Shown piece after piece: positions 25,065 through 33,752 of a stretch of 57,535 nucleotides of DNA. Source of the DNA: CAIQJJ01 sp964606085. GTDB taxonomy: Bacteria > Chloroflexota > Anaerolineae > Anaerolineales > UBA4823. The notes beneath the pieces are model-generated. The model ran no database searches and was not told the origin of the DNA. It saw only the letters and a list, made by a program, of their open reading frames with translations. The translations under genes were made by a program, and so were the position numbers. Numbering within the stretch: the first letter of the stretch is position 1; every line of letters begins with the position of its first letter. The stretch spans positions 1 to 57,535 of the forward strand of contig CAZSFD010000026.1 of the NCBI GenBank assembly GCA_964606085.1, read 5' to 3'.

Positions 25065-25124
25065 GGGTGACTGGGTGATGGGGTGAAGTGGTGAAGGGGT
25101 GAAGGGGTGACTGGGTGATGGGGT
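25065..25124. repeat. Tandem text-like repeat
   Basis: A 20-base sequence (GGGTGACTGGGTGATGGGGT) occurs at 25065-25084 and again at 25105-25124, with GGTGAAGGGGTGAAG units between. The purine/pyrimidine tract to about 25165 forms an imperfect inverted partner. It fills most of the 344-base gap 24868-25211, which otherwise holds the small ORF and a TATAAT box (25180-25185) upstream of the next gene. Confidence 0.8.
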
Positions 25125-25211
25125 AATAACGTTTCACCCTCTCTCCCCTTCTCCCTCTCGCCCGCTCACCAATCACCTGTATAATACACGAACCATCCCC
25201 CGGAGGTCAAC

Positions 25212-26282
25212 ATGTCTGTTTGGGATACCTACCCTGAAAATTATCGCGAGAAGGAAGTGCAGGCCGTGACGCGGGCCGTGAAAGCGGGCGAATGCGCGTC
25301 GATCATCGGCTTGAGCGGGGCCGGCAAGAGCAACCTGATCGGCTTCCTGGCGCACCGTTCGGCACTGGCGGGAAAATCGCTGTTGGTAGATTGTAACCGC
25401 CTGGCGCAGCCCACCCCCGACGCCTTCTTCCACCTCGTGCGCCAGGGATTGGGCGACGCCGCCGAAGCCAGCGACGAGTTACGCGCCCTCGAAACCGCCC
25501 TCGACCAACGCATGGCCGGGAATGCTTCTCTGTGCCTGCTGCTCGACCGCTTCGACGCCCTGCCCGCCGCCGCCCTGCCGCTCATCACCAGCAACCTGCG
25601 CGCCCTGCGCGACGCTCACAAGTACCAGCTTACCTACGTCACCGCCACCCGCCGCCCGCTCGACCCGCACTCTGAACTGGCCGAACTCTTCTACGCCCAC
25701 ACGCTCTGGCTCGGCCCGCTCAGCGAATCCGACGCCCGCTGGAACGTGGCCCGCTACGCCGAACGCCTCGGCGCAGCCTGGGGCGCAGATGTCGCTGACT
25801 TGCTGATCCAACTCACCTGGGGCTACCCCTCGCTGCTGCGCGCCGCCTGCGAAGCCTACGCGGACGGCTGCCCGCTCGACCTGGATTCCCTGCGCCAACA
25901 CCCCGCCATCCAGCGCCGTGTAGACGAGTTCTGGGCCGCCCAGCCTTCCGAGTCCGACGTGCGCGCCTCTGGTTTGGCCGACCACCCCCTGCTGGGCGGG
26001 GCCGTTCGCACTGCCCAACCCACCCCCGCCGCCGACGACAGCCAACTGACCGCCAAAGAACACGCCCTGCTCGAACACTTCCGCTCCCACCCCAACCAGG
26101 TGTGCGACAAAGACGACCTGATCCGCGCCGTCTGGCCGGAAGACCGCATCTTCGAGCGCGGCGTGCGCGACGACAGCCTGGCGCAACTCATCCGCCGCCT
26201 GCGCCAGAAGATCGAAACTGACGCCTCCAACCCGCAGCATATTCTCACCGTGCCGGGGCGGGGGTATAGATATATTCCATGA
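25212..26282 (+). CDS. ATPase with C-terminal OmpR/PhoB-type winged helix
   Basis: 356 residues. A STAND/ORC-like P-loop ATPase occupies 1-240, with Walker A GLSGAGKSNL (33-42) and Walker B LCLLLDRFDAL. The C-terminal domain (about 265-356) is a trans_reg_C winged helix with LTAKEHALLEHFRSHPNQVC, VWPEDRIFERGVRDDSLAQL and VPGRGYRYIP. There is no receiver domain, so ATP or partner binding probably replaces phosphorylation as the switch. It is divergent from the lipoprotein-kinase and overlaps the next gene by 4 bases. It may regulate either. Confidence 0.82.
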   Translation: MSVWDTYPENYREKEVQAVTRAVKAGECASIIGLSGAGKSNLIGFLAHRSALAGKSLLVDCNRLAQPTPDAFFHLVRQGLGDAAEASDELRALETALDQRMAGNASLCLLLDRFDALPAAALPLITSNLRALRDAHKYQLTYVTATRRPLDPHSELAELFYAHTLWLGPLSESDARWNVARYAERLGAAWGADVADLLIQLTWGYPSLLRAACEAYADGCPLDLDSLRQHPAIQRRVDEFWAAQPSESDVRASGLADHPLLGGAVRTAQPTPAADDSQLTAKEHALLEHFRSHPNQVCDKDDLIRAVWPEDRIFERGVRDDSLAQLIRRLRQKIETDASNPQHILTVPGRGYRYIP

Positions 26283-28501
26283 AACAACTCCTCCAAAATC
26301 TCAAAACCGGCCTTACCGAAGTCATCGAAGTCCCCATCCCCACCCCGCAGGCGGGCGAGGCGCTGATCCAAACCGCGGCCTCGCTCGTCTCGGCGGGCAC
26401 GGAGCGCATGGTAGTTGAATTTGCTGAGAAATCGCTGCTCGGCAAGGCGCGCTCGCGGCCCGATCTGGTGCGCCAACTGATTGACAAGGCCCGGCGTGAG
26501 GGCATTCTCACCACCATCGAAGCCGCCTTCAACCGCCTCGACCAGCCCATGCCGCTCGGTTACTCCTCGGCAGGGACGATTGCCGCCCTGGGGCCGGGCG
26601 TTCAAGGCTTGCACGTCGGCCAGCGCGTGGCGTGCGCCGGGGGCAACTACGCCGTCCATGCCGAATATGGCTGTGTCCCGGCCAACCTGCTCACCCCCCT
26701 GCCTGACGATGTAGATTTCGAGAGCGCCGCCTTCACCACCCTGGCGGCCATTGCCCTGCACGGCTTCCGCCTGGCCGAAGCGCAGCTTGGCGAGCGCGTG
26801 GCCGTGATCGGCCTGGGCCTGCTCGGCCTGCTGGCGGTGCAGATCGCCCGCGCCGCCGGCTGCCAGGTTTTCGGCATTGACATTGACCCGCGCCGCGTCG
26901 AACTGGCGCGCACCTTTGGCATCGAGGCCGTCGCCCGCTCTGCCGCTGAGGAGGCCGCCCCGGCCTTCACCCGCAACCGCGGCTTCGACGTCGTGCTGAT
27001 CTGCGCCGATACCGCCTCCGCTGACCCGGTCGAACTGGCGGGCGTCATCGCCCGTGACCGCGGGCGGGTGGTGGCGGTGGGGGCGGTCGGTCTGAAAATC
27101 CCCCGCAAAATCTACTACGAAAAAGAACTCAACTTCATCAACTCGCGCTCCTACGGCCCCGGCCGTTACGATCCCGCCTACGAAGAAAACGGCCACGATT
27201 ACCCCCTCGGCTACGTGCGCTGGACGGAGGGACGCAATTTCGAGGCGGTGGTGGAATTGGTGGCAGGTGGCAAGCTGCAGGTAGCACCGCTGATCACGCA
27301 CCGCATCCCCATCGAAAACGCCGCCGAAGCGTATGAGGTCATCACCGGGAAGAAGAAGGAGGCGTTTTTGGGGGTGTTGTTGACGTATCAGGATGCCGTG
27401 TCATGTGCCACGGAACACGCATCACGCATCACGTACGCAGCCGTGAAATGTGATGCGTGTTCCGTGAAATTGGGCATCCTCGGCGCGGGCAATTTCGCCA
27501 CGGCGGTGATGCTGCCAGCGGTGAAGGGGTTGAAAAACGTTGAGTTGGTGGGCATCGCTTCGGCTTCCGGGCAGAGTGCGGCCCATGCGGCGCGCAAGTT
27601 TGGCCTGCGTTACGCCTGTAGCGATGAGGCGCAAATCATCCATGACCCCGCAATCAATACCGTAGCCGTGCTGACCCGTCACCATCTGCACGCCGGGCAG
27701 GTGAGCGCCGCGCTCAAGGCGGGCAAGAACGTGTTTTGTGAGAAGCCGTTGGCGGTAGAGCGAAATTCGTTAATGGATATTCGTCATGCGTTATTCGGTA
27801 TGCGAGACTCGTCGGAAAACGAATTGAATAACAAATCTGGCATAACCGATAACGATTTGCAAACCCCCAACAATCTCCTCACCATCGGCTTTAACCGCCG
27901 CTTTGCCCCCCTCGCGGTGCGCCTGCATAATTTCCTGGCCGAACGGCGTGAGCCGCTGGTGGCCCATTACCGCGTCAACGCCGGGTATATCCCGCTCAAC
28001 CACTGGCTGCACGACCCCGAGCAGGGCGGCGGGCGGATTGTTGGGGAGGGCTGCCACTTTATAGATTTTCTGGCCTTCCTGGTCGGCGCGCCGCCGGTAT
28101 CGGTCACCGCCCGTGGGCTGCCCGATGCCGGGCGTTACCGCGAAGATAATGTGCTGCTGACCTTCACCTTTGCCGATGGCTCGCTGGGGATGGTTGAATA
28201 CCTGGCGAATGGGGATAAGGCGTTTGGCAAGGAACGCCTGGAAGTCTTTTGCGCCGGGCGCGTGGCCGTGCTGGATGATTTCCGTTCGCTGGAGATGGTG
28301 CGCGAGGGCAAGCGTGAGGTGGTTCCGTCACGGTTACGCCAGGACAAGGGCCACCGCGCCGCCTGGCAGGCGTTCGCCGCGGCCATCGAGTCCGGCGGGC
28401 CGCCGCCAATCCCCTACGGTCATCTGTTCGGCGTCAGCGAGGCGGCGTTTGCGGCGGTCGAGGCGCTGCGCAACCACACAAGCGTTGCCATTGGTGCGTA
28501 G
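26279..28501 (+). CDS. Bi-domain oxidoreductase (zinc-type ADH + Gfo/Idh/MocA)
   Basis: 740 residues. Domain 1 (1-360) is an MDR/zinc-type alcohol dehydrogenase with VSAGTERMVVEFAEKSLLGK, GYSSAGTIAALGPGV and VIGLGLLGLLAVQIARAAG. Domain 2 (about 398-740) is a Gfo/Idh/MocA dehydrogenase with LGILGAGNFATAVMLPA, FCEKPLAVE and GFNRRFAPL. This architecture is usually found with polysaccharide or sugar-amide genes and is thought to act on sugar derivatives. Palindromic repeats encode the linker (27409-27466) and a loop just after EKPLAVE (27766-27865). It is translationally coupled to the ATPase-regulator gene. Confidence 0.9.
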   Translation: MKQLLQNLKTGLTEVIEVPIPTPQAGEALIQTAASLVSAGTERMVVEFAEKSLLGKARSRPDLVRQLIDKARREGILTTIEAAFNRLDQPMPLGYSSAGTIAALGPGVQGLHVGQRVACAGGNYAVHAEYGCVPANLLTPLPDDVDFESAAFTTLAAIALHGFRLAEAQLGERVAVIGLGLLGLLAVQIARAAGCQVFGIDIDPRRVELARTFGIEAVARSAAEEAAPAFTRNRGFDVVLICADTASADPVELAGVIARDRGRVVAVGAVGLKIPRKIYYEKELNFINSRSYGPGRYDPAYEENGHDYPLGYVRWTEGRNFEAVVELVAGGKLQVAPLITHRIPIENAAEAYEVITGKKKEAFLGVLLTYQDAVSCATEHASRITYAAVKCDACSVKLGILGAGNFATAVMLPAVKGLKNVELVGIASASGQSAAHAARKFGLRYACSDEAQIIHDPAINTVAVLTRHHLHAGQVSAALKAGKNVFCEKPLAVERNSLMDIRHALFGMRDSSENELNNKSGITDNDLQTPNNLLTIGFNRRFAPLAVRLHNFLAERREPLVAHYRVNAGYIPLNHWLHDPEQGGGRIVGEGCHFIDFLAFLVGAPPVSVTARGLPDAGRYREDNVLLTFTFADGSLGMVEYLANGDKAFGKERLEVFCAGRVAVLDDFRSLEMVREGKREVVPSRLRQDKGHRAAWQAFAAAIESGGPPPIPYGHLFGVSEAAFAAVEALRNHTSVAIGA
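27409..27466. repeat. In-frame palindromic repeat in the linker of the bi-domain oxidoreductase
   Basis: 17-base perfect arms (27409-27425 and 27450-27466) of CACGGAACACGCATCAC type surround a 24-base loop. It is translated as residues of about 378-396 between the two enzyme domains. The same wording (CACGGAACACGC) recurs near 45625-45640. Confidence 0.9.
27766..27865. repeat. Degenerate in-frame palindromic repeat inside the Gfo/Idh domain
   Basis: The left half (ATTCGTTAATGG, GTTATTCGGTATGCGAGA) is an imperfect complement of the right half (AACAAATCTGGCATAACCGATAAC). It encodes about 33 residues (497-529) of low similarity to the family between EKPLAVE and GFNRRF. Confidence 0.65.
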
Positions 28502-28510
28502 GCGCGGCGT

Positions 28511-29962
28511 TCATTCCCCCTTCAATTGCCGCTCTAACTCGGTCTGGATCACCTGCGGGTTGGCTTTGCCTTTGGCTGCCCGCATCACCTGGCCGAAGAA
28601 CCATTTAGAAAGCGTATCTTTTCCGGCGCGGTAGCTGGCTAACTCATTGGGGCTTTCGGCCAGCACCTGGCGCACCAGGTCGGCAATGAAGCCGCTATCC
28701 GAAACCTGGCGCAGGCCTTTCTCGCTCACAATCTGTTCGGCGGGTTTGCCGCTGGCGAACATCTCGGCCAGCACGGTTTTGGCGGTGTTGTTGTTGATCT
28801 CGCCGCCGACCACCATTTTTAGCAGGCTCGCCAGTGCCGACGCGGTGATGGGGCATTCTTCGATGCCCAGGTTGTTCTGGTTGAGCAGGGCGAACAGATC
28901 GCCGCTGACCCAGTTGGCGGCCTGCTTGGCGGGGATGCCGGCGGCCACGACGGCCTCGAAATAATCGGCCACGGCCTTTTCGGCCACCAGCACGGCGGCA
29001 TCGTAGGCGCTCAGGCCGTGCTGCGCCGCGAAGCGCTGCTGGCGTTCGGCAGGCAGTTCGGGCAGCGATTGGCGAATCTGCCCCACCCAGGCGGGGTCGA
29101 GGACGAGCGGGGGCAGGTCGGGTTCGGGGAAGTAGCGGTAGTCCACGTCGCCTTCCTTCACCCGCTGGACGAAGGTGGCCTGGCGGGCCTCATCCCATCC
29201 GACCGTTTCCTGGCGCACCTGACCGCCGCTATCCAAAAGCTCACCCTGGCGCTGAATTTCGTAGGCCACGCCGCGTTCGAGGGCGCGGAAGCTGTTGAGG
29301 TTCTTGATCTCCACCTTTGTGCCGAGCTGCTCGCTGCCAACCGGGGCGATGGAGATATTCGGTTCGATGCGCATGACGCCTTTTTGCAAATCGCCCGAAT
29401 TGACGCCCACATAGCGCAGCACCGAGCGCAGCGCCTGGGCGTAGGCGCGCACTTCCTCGGCGCTGTGCAAATCAGGCTCGCTGACGATTTCGAGCAGCGG
29501 CACGCCGGCGCGGTTGAGATCCATCAGGGAGCGGGCATTTTTGCCCTCACCCACGTGCGTGAGCTTGCCGGTATCCTCTTCGAGATGCACGCGGCGCACG
29601 CGGATAACTTTTTCGCCTTCGGATGTGGTGATGGTGATTTTTCCGTGGCGGCCAATCGGTTCTTCGTACTGTGAAATCTGGAAGCCCTTGGGCAGATCGG
29701 GGTAGAAGTAGTTTTTGCGGGCGAAGATGCTGGCGTAGTTGATCTGGCAGCCGAGCGCCAGCGCCACCCGCAGGCCATATTCCACGGCACGCTGGTTGAC
29801 CACCGGCAGCATCCCCGGCATCCCGGCGCACACCGGGCAGACGGCAATGTTGGGGTCGGCGATGGTCGAATCGACCACGCGGCAGCCGCAAAACATCTTC
29901 GACTCGGTTTGCAACTCGGCGTGGACTTCGAGGCCGATGGTGGGGTAATAGGCGCTACCCAT
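28511..29962 (-). CDS. gatB: Asp/Glu-tRNA amidotransferase subunit B
   Basis: Part of GatCAB, which amidates Glu-tRNA(Gln) or Asp-tRNA(Asn). The 483 residues are full length: YPTIGLEVHAELQTESKMFC, CPVCAGMPG with Zn-type Cys, FYPDLPKGFQISQY, GDLQKGVMRIEPNISI and a C-terminal YqeY-like tail. It overlaps the aminotransferase gene by 8 bases and lies 9 bases from the convergent oxidoreductase gene. No gatA or gatC is in the window. Confidence 0.97.
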   Translation of the reverse strand: MGSAYYPTIGLEVHAELQTESKMFCGCRVVDSTIADPNIAVCPVCAGMPGMLPVVNQRAVEYGLRVALALGCQINYASIFARKNYFYPDLPKGFQISQYEEPIGRHGKITITTSEGEKVIRVRRVHLEEDTGKLTHVGEGKNARSLMDLNRAGVPLLEIVSEPDLHSAEEVRAYAQALRSVLRYVGVNSGDLQKGVMRIEPNISIAPVGSEQLGTKVEIKNLNSFRALERGVAYEIQRQGELLDSGGQVRQETVGWDEARQATFVQRVKEGDVDYRYFPEPDLPPLVLDPAWVGQIRQSLPELPAERQQRFAAQHGLSAYDAAVLVAEKAVADYFEAVVAAGIPAKQAANWVSGDLFALLNQNNLGIEECPITASALASLLKMVVGGEINNNTAKTVLAEMFASGKPAEQIVSEKGLRQVSDSGFIADLVRQVLAESPNELASYRAGKDTLSKWFFGQVMRAAKGKANPQVIQTELERQLKGE

Positions 29963-31115
29963 GTCGCTTCATAAACCTTTCCATGCGATGGAGTGCTTCC
30001 TCGATTTTTTCGTAAGCCGTGGCGTAGCAGCAGCGGGCGTAGTTCTCGCCGCCCGCGCCGAAGGCCGAGCCGGGGACGATGGCGACGTTTTCTTCTTGCA
30101 GCAGCTTCATGCAGAAATCGTCGGGGGTCATGCCGCTGACGGAGAGATCGGGGAAGGCGTAGAAGGCGCCGCGCGGCTCGAAGGTGGGCAGGCCGAGGCG
30201 GTTGAGGCCATCTACGATCAGCCGGCGGCGGCGGTCATATTCGGCCACCATCGCTTGCACGTGCGGCTGGCCGTTCTGGAGCGCTTCGAGGGCGGCAAAC
30301 TGCGCCGGGGTGGGCGCAGACATGATGGTGAACTGGTGGACGCGTAACATGCCCTGCAAAATTTCGGCGGGGGCGGCGGCGAAGCCCACCCGCCAGCCGG
30401 TCATGGCGTAATTTTTCGAGAAGCCGCCCAGCAGCACCGTGCGCGCTCGCATCCCCGGCAGGGCTGCAAAGCAGACGTGCTGCGTGTCGTAGACCAGTTG
30501 GTCGTACAGTTCGTCGGAGATGACGATCAGATCGTGTTTTTCAGCCACTTCGGCCACTTCGAGCAATGTCTGGCGTTCGGCTACCGCGCCGGTGGGGTTG
30601 TTGGGGTAGCCGATCAGCAGCGCTTTGGTCTGCGGGGTGATTTTGGCGGCGATATCGGCCCCGCAGGGCTGAAACTGGTCTTCGACGCGGGTGGGCAGTT
30701 CCACCGGGATGCCGTCGGCCAGGGCCACTTCGGCCTGGTAGGCCACGAAGCACGGCGTGGGGATGATGACTTCGTCGCCGGGATTAACCAGGGCGCTCAT
30801 CGCCATATACAGGGCTTCGGAGACGCCCACGGTGATGACGATCTCGGTGGCGGGGTCGTAGCTCACGCCGTAGCGGGTTTGCAGGTAATCGGCAACCGCC
30901 TGGCGCAGTTCGAGGATGCCGGAGTTAGAGGTGTAGTGCGTCTCACCGTGCTGCAAGGCGCGGATGCCGGCCTCGACAATGGGGGCGGGGGTGACGAAAT
31001 CGGGTTCGCCGATGCTGAGTGAGATGACATCTTTCATGGTGGCGGCGATGTCGAAAAATTTGCGGATGCCCGATGGTTTCAGGCCGGCGACGCGCCGCGA
31101 AAGGTATTGCGACAT
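29955..31115 (-). CDS. PLP-dependent class I/II aminotransferase
   Basis: 386 residues, cytosolic. SLSIGEPDFVTP at the N-terminus, YPNNPTG in the cofactor region, VISDELYDQLVY, the PLP Lys in GGFSKNYAMTGWRVG and RGAFYAFPD near the end. It belongs to the aspartate/aromatic aminotransferase family; the substrate cannot be told. It sits between a sugar nucleotidyltransferase and gatB with short gaps, probably one transcript. Confidence 0.93.
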   Translation of the reverse strand: MSQYLSRRVAGLKPSGIRKFFDIAATMKDVISLSIGEPDFVTPAPIVEAGIRALQHGETHYTSNSGILELRQAVADYLQTRYGVSYDPATEIVITVGVSEALYMAMSALVNPGDEVIIPTPCFVAYQAEVALADGIPVELPTRVEDQFQPCGADIAAKITPQTKALLIGYPNNPTGAVAERQTLLEVAEVAEKHDLIVISDELYDQLVYDTQHVCFAALPGMRARTVLLGGFSKNYAMTGWRVGFAAAPAEILQGMLRVHQFTIMSAPTPAQFAALEALQNGQPHVQAMVAEYDRRRRLIVDGLNRLGLPTFEPRGAFYAFPDLSVSGMTPDDFCMKLLQEENVAIVPGSAFGAGGENYARCCYATAYEKIEEALHRMERFMKRHG

Positions 31116-31124
31116 GGGAAACTC

Positions 31125-32135
31125 CTAAAGTGTAAGCACGGTGTGATCGCCGACGTTGATATTGCCCGGTCGGCGGCGAATTTGCGCCTTGCGGCCAACC
31201 AGCGACTCTTCCATGATCACGTCCGTCACTTCGGCCCCGTCTTCGAGGATCGAGTTGCGGATGATGCTGCTCTGCACCTTGCAATCTGCGCCGAGCGAGG
31301 CGTGCGGGCCGATGACGGCGTGGCTGACCTGGGCGGTGGTGTGAATGAACACCGGCGGCACGATCACGACGCCAGGGCGCTGTTGGCCTTCGGCATTGCC
31401 GCGTCCGTGATCGAGCAGGTAGTGGTTGGTTTCGAGCAGGGTTTCGGGCGTACCGGCGTCCAGCCACACGTCCACTTTTTCGATGCGCATCTTCAGGCCG
31501 CGTTCGAGCATGATGTTGATGGCGTCGGCCAGGAAGAACTCGCCCTTGAGCTGGATGTCGCGGTTCATCTGCTCTTCGATGGCGGCCAGCAAATCTTCGG
31601 CGCGGCGGAAGTAATAGAAGCCCACCACGGCCAGGTTGTTGTTCATTTCCTGGGGCTTTTCGATCAACCGGCTTACCCAGCCATTCTCGCCCAGCACGGC
31701 CACGCCGAAGCGCCGCGGGTCAGGCACAGGCTTGACCCAGGCCACAGCATCGGCGGTTTCATCGGCCAGGAAGGACAGGTCGGTTTCGATGATGGTGTCG
31801 GCGAAGACCATCAGCATAGGGCCGCTCAGGTGTTCACGCGCCAGCCAGATGGCGTGCGATTGGCCGCGCGGGTTCTCCTGGGTGACATAGTGGGCGCTGA
31901 GATCGGGGTATTTTTTGCCGAGAAAGGTTTCAATTTGCTCGCCCAGGTAGCCGACGATGTTGACCAGTTCATAATTTTGGGGTTCGGGCAGGGTGCAGAG
32001 CGTATCCAGCACGTGTTCCAGCACCACTTTCCCAGCCACGCTGACGAGTTGTTTGGGCTTGCTCCAGGTGTGCGGGCGCAGGCGCGTTCCCAGCCCGGCC
32101 ATGGGGATGACTACTTTCAAAGTTTCCGTTGACAC
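31125..32135 (-). CDS. Sugar-1-phosphate nucleotidyltransferase
   Basis: 336 residues. The N-terminal NTP-transferase domain begins VVIPMAGLGTRLRPHTWSKP, with VFADTIIE for metal binding. The C-terminal part is a left-handed helix of hexapeptides (VSHAVIGPHASLGADC, then VQSSIIRNSILEDGAEV). The family is glucose-1-phosphate thymidylyl- or uridylyltransferase-like. It starts with GTG at 32135 after a GGAGG. A T-rich weak terminator for the DUF697 gene lies at about 32148-32185. Confidence 0.92.
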   Translation of the reverse strand: MSTETLKVVIPMAGLGTRLRPHTWSKPKQLVSVAGKVVLEHVLDTLCTLPEPQNYELVNIVGYLGEQIETFLGKKYPDLSAHYVTQENPRGQSHAIWLAREHLSGPMLMVFADTIIETDLSFLADETADAVAWVKPVPDPRRFGVAVLGENGWVSRLIEKPQEMNNNLAVVGFYYFRRAEDLLAAIEEQMNRDIQLKGEFFLADAINIMLERGLKMRIEKVDVWLDAGTPETLLETNHYLLDHGRGNAEGQQRPGVVIVPPVFIHTTAQVSHAVIGPHASLGADCKVQSSIIRNSILEDGAEVTDVIMEESLVGRKAQIRRRPGNINVGDHTVLTL

Positions 32136-32200
32136 GAGATGCCTCCAAAAAAAGAATAGGGGGGCAGAGCCTCCCCGGAGAATTTCGAGCTTCCGCCAGG

Positions 32201-33403
32201 CTATTGATCGCCGGGCGGGACTTCCACGCCATTCTGCGATGAAGCACCCGTGATCGCCAACGCCTGCCCGCAGTATTGGCAGTAGATGGCCTCAGGGGCG
32301 TTCATTTTGGCGCAGGCGGGGCAAATTTGGTGCGGGCGTTTGCGCCCCCATCCCAATTTGAATGGCTGCTTTTGGGGCGCAGCGCCGGGCAAGCTCTTGG
32401 GGGCTTTGGCGGGCAGTTTGAGGCGCGGCGTTTTTTCGATGATGCGGTAGGCGATGATCTTGCCTTCGATCACAGCCTGGCGATACAGGTTTTGCAGCTT
32501 TTCTTTGCGAATGGCGCGCCCCGCCAGGTACCACTGCAAAACGGTATGCCCCACCACATAGCTGCCCGAATAGGCCACCGCCACCTTGGGCACAATCCCC
32601 CAGCCAGGGATCAGGCTGACCAACTGCCGGGCCAACTGGCGCATCAGAAAACCGCTGCCCAGCACGCTGCCAAACTCCTTCAGGTAATCTTGCCATTGCG
32701 TGGAAAAGCCAAACAGCAGGCCCAACTTGTAAGCCAGGAATGCCTGCGATTTGGTCAGCACCACCATATCGGCCACACTGAGCGGCAGGGTGAGAACGGG
32801 AACGGCTTCGGCCAGACCGGTGCTGAAGGCGTAGACGGCGTTAGCCATGCAGGTATCGTCAATGAGCGTGCGAGCGATGGCGGTGCGAAAGAGCGGGAAC
32901 TGCCGTCCCAGGGCCGGGTGCAGGGCTTCGGGCAATAGCGCCTGCACAGCCGGGACGAGTTGTTTGAGTAAGAAAGCCTGATCCTCGAAGGCGCCGGCCA
33001 GCATACCGGGGGCCGGTTCGAGCGGGGCAAGAACTTTTTCGCCGGCTGCTACGTTGGGCAGCCTGCACACGACCACCGCCGGGATGCCGCCAGCGCTGCT
33101 GTGCCGTGACAGGGAACGGGCCGCGGCCAGGCTGGCCGGGTTGGGCTGCGCGGTGATGAAGACCAGATCGGCCTCGGGCAGGGTGGCTGCCTGCTCGTGG
33201 GTGAGGATTTTGACCGGTGTGTGCGTCAACTCCTGCGGCGAGGCCGGGTCGCGGCGCAGCGTATCGGCCAGGTCGTGCGGGTCAGCGTCACCTGCGCCGA
33301 TGATGACGAGGCGCACGGGCAGCAGGGCTGCATCCCGAATCGGCCGCATGTCAAATTCTTGAATGGTGTTCCAGATTTCTTGAATATCTTTCCAGCCAGC
33401 CAT
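32201..33403 (-). CDS. DUF697-like membrane-associated protein with zinc ribbon
   Basis: 400 residues. The N-terminal half resembles a nucleotide-binding-like alpha/beta domain (VRLVIIGAGDADP, DLVFITAQPN), without a P-loop. The middle (about 190-320) resembles DUF697: CMANAVYAFSTGLAEAVPVL, PLSVADMVVLTKSQAFLAYKL. The C-terminus has a CPAC...CQYCG ribbon. The start at 33403 (MAGWKDIQEIWN) is chosen because the upstream extension reads as non-coding. The function is unknown; DUF697 proteins often accompany GTPases. Confidence 0.7.
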   Translation of the reverse strand: MAGWKDIQEIWNTIQEFDMRPIRDAALLPVRLVIIGAGDADPHDLADTLRRDPASPQELTHTPVKILTHEQAATLPEADLVFITAQPNPASLAAARSLSRHSSAGGIPAVVVCRLPNVAAGEKVLAPLEPAPGMLAGAFEDQAFLLKQLVPAVQALLPEALHPALGRQFPLFRTAIARTLIDDTCMANAVYAFSTGLAEAVPVLTLPLSVADMVVLTKSQAFLAYKLGLLFGFSTQWQDYLKEFGSVLGSGFLMRQLARQLVSLIPGWGIVPKVAVAYSGSYVVGHTVLQWYLAGRAIRKEKLQNLYRQAVIEGKIIAYRIIEKTPRLKLPAKAPKSLPGAAPQKQPFKLGWGRKRPHQICPACAKMNAPEAIYCQYCGQALAITGASSQNGVEVPPGDQ

Positions 33404-33752
33404 AGGCCACCTGCGTGAATGTGTAGGGCAAAAAGATGTCACATTATAACCCGAACTCATTTGCCTCAAGTTTTGGCCTGTGGTGCGTCTTATTATGAAG
33501 AAAAGCGAGGTGAATGGCATCCAATCATCCTAACCCGCATAAAGCGGAACAACCAGGGCGCTAATCCAAGAAATCCTTGTTTTTTGTGCCAGGAGTTCGC
33601 GGGTTAGGCACTATCGAACGCAACGTATATCCTGTGATAGCCATGCTATCGGCCTACGTTCTGCCGTGCGCAAAAGGTTGCCGATGAAAATCTGGTAGAA
33701 TGCAGCGCACGGTGGAAAATGACACCACCCCAATTTATAAGGAGAAAGTTTC
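33404..33752. other. 349-base intergenic region with inverted repeats
   Basis: No convincing gene. A hairpin GATAGC-CAT-GCTATC lies at 33636-33650 and a CCGTGCGC/GCGCACGG pair at 33664-33671/33705-33712. A TAGAAT box lies at 33696-33701, inside the loop of the latter pair, and could be the -10 of the secreted-protein gene. A ribosome site AAGGAG lies just before 33753. Confidence 0.5.

Noticed and set aside
25074..25176. N-terminal extension of the lipoprotein gene (SPLHPFTTSPHHPVTLSP)
   Set aside because: It is translation of a text-like tandem repeat. The lipoprotein signal peptide starting at 24867 is the better start.
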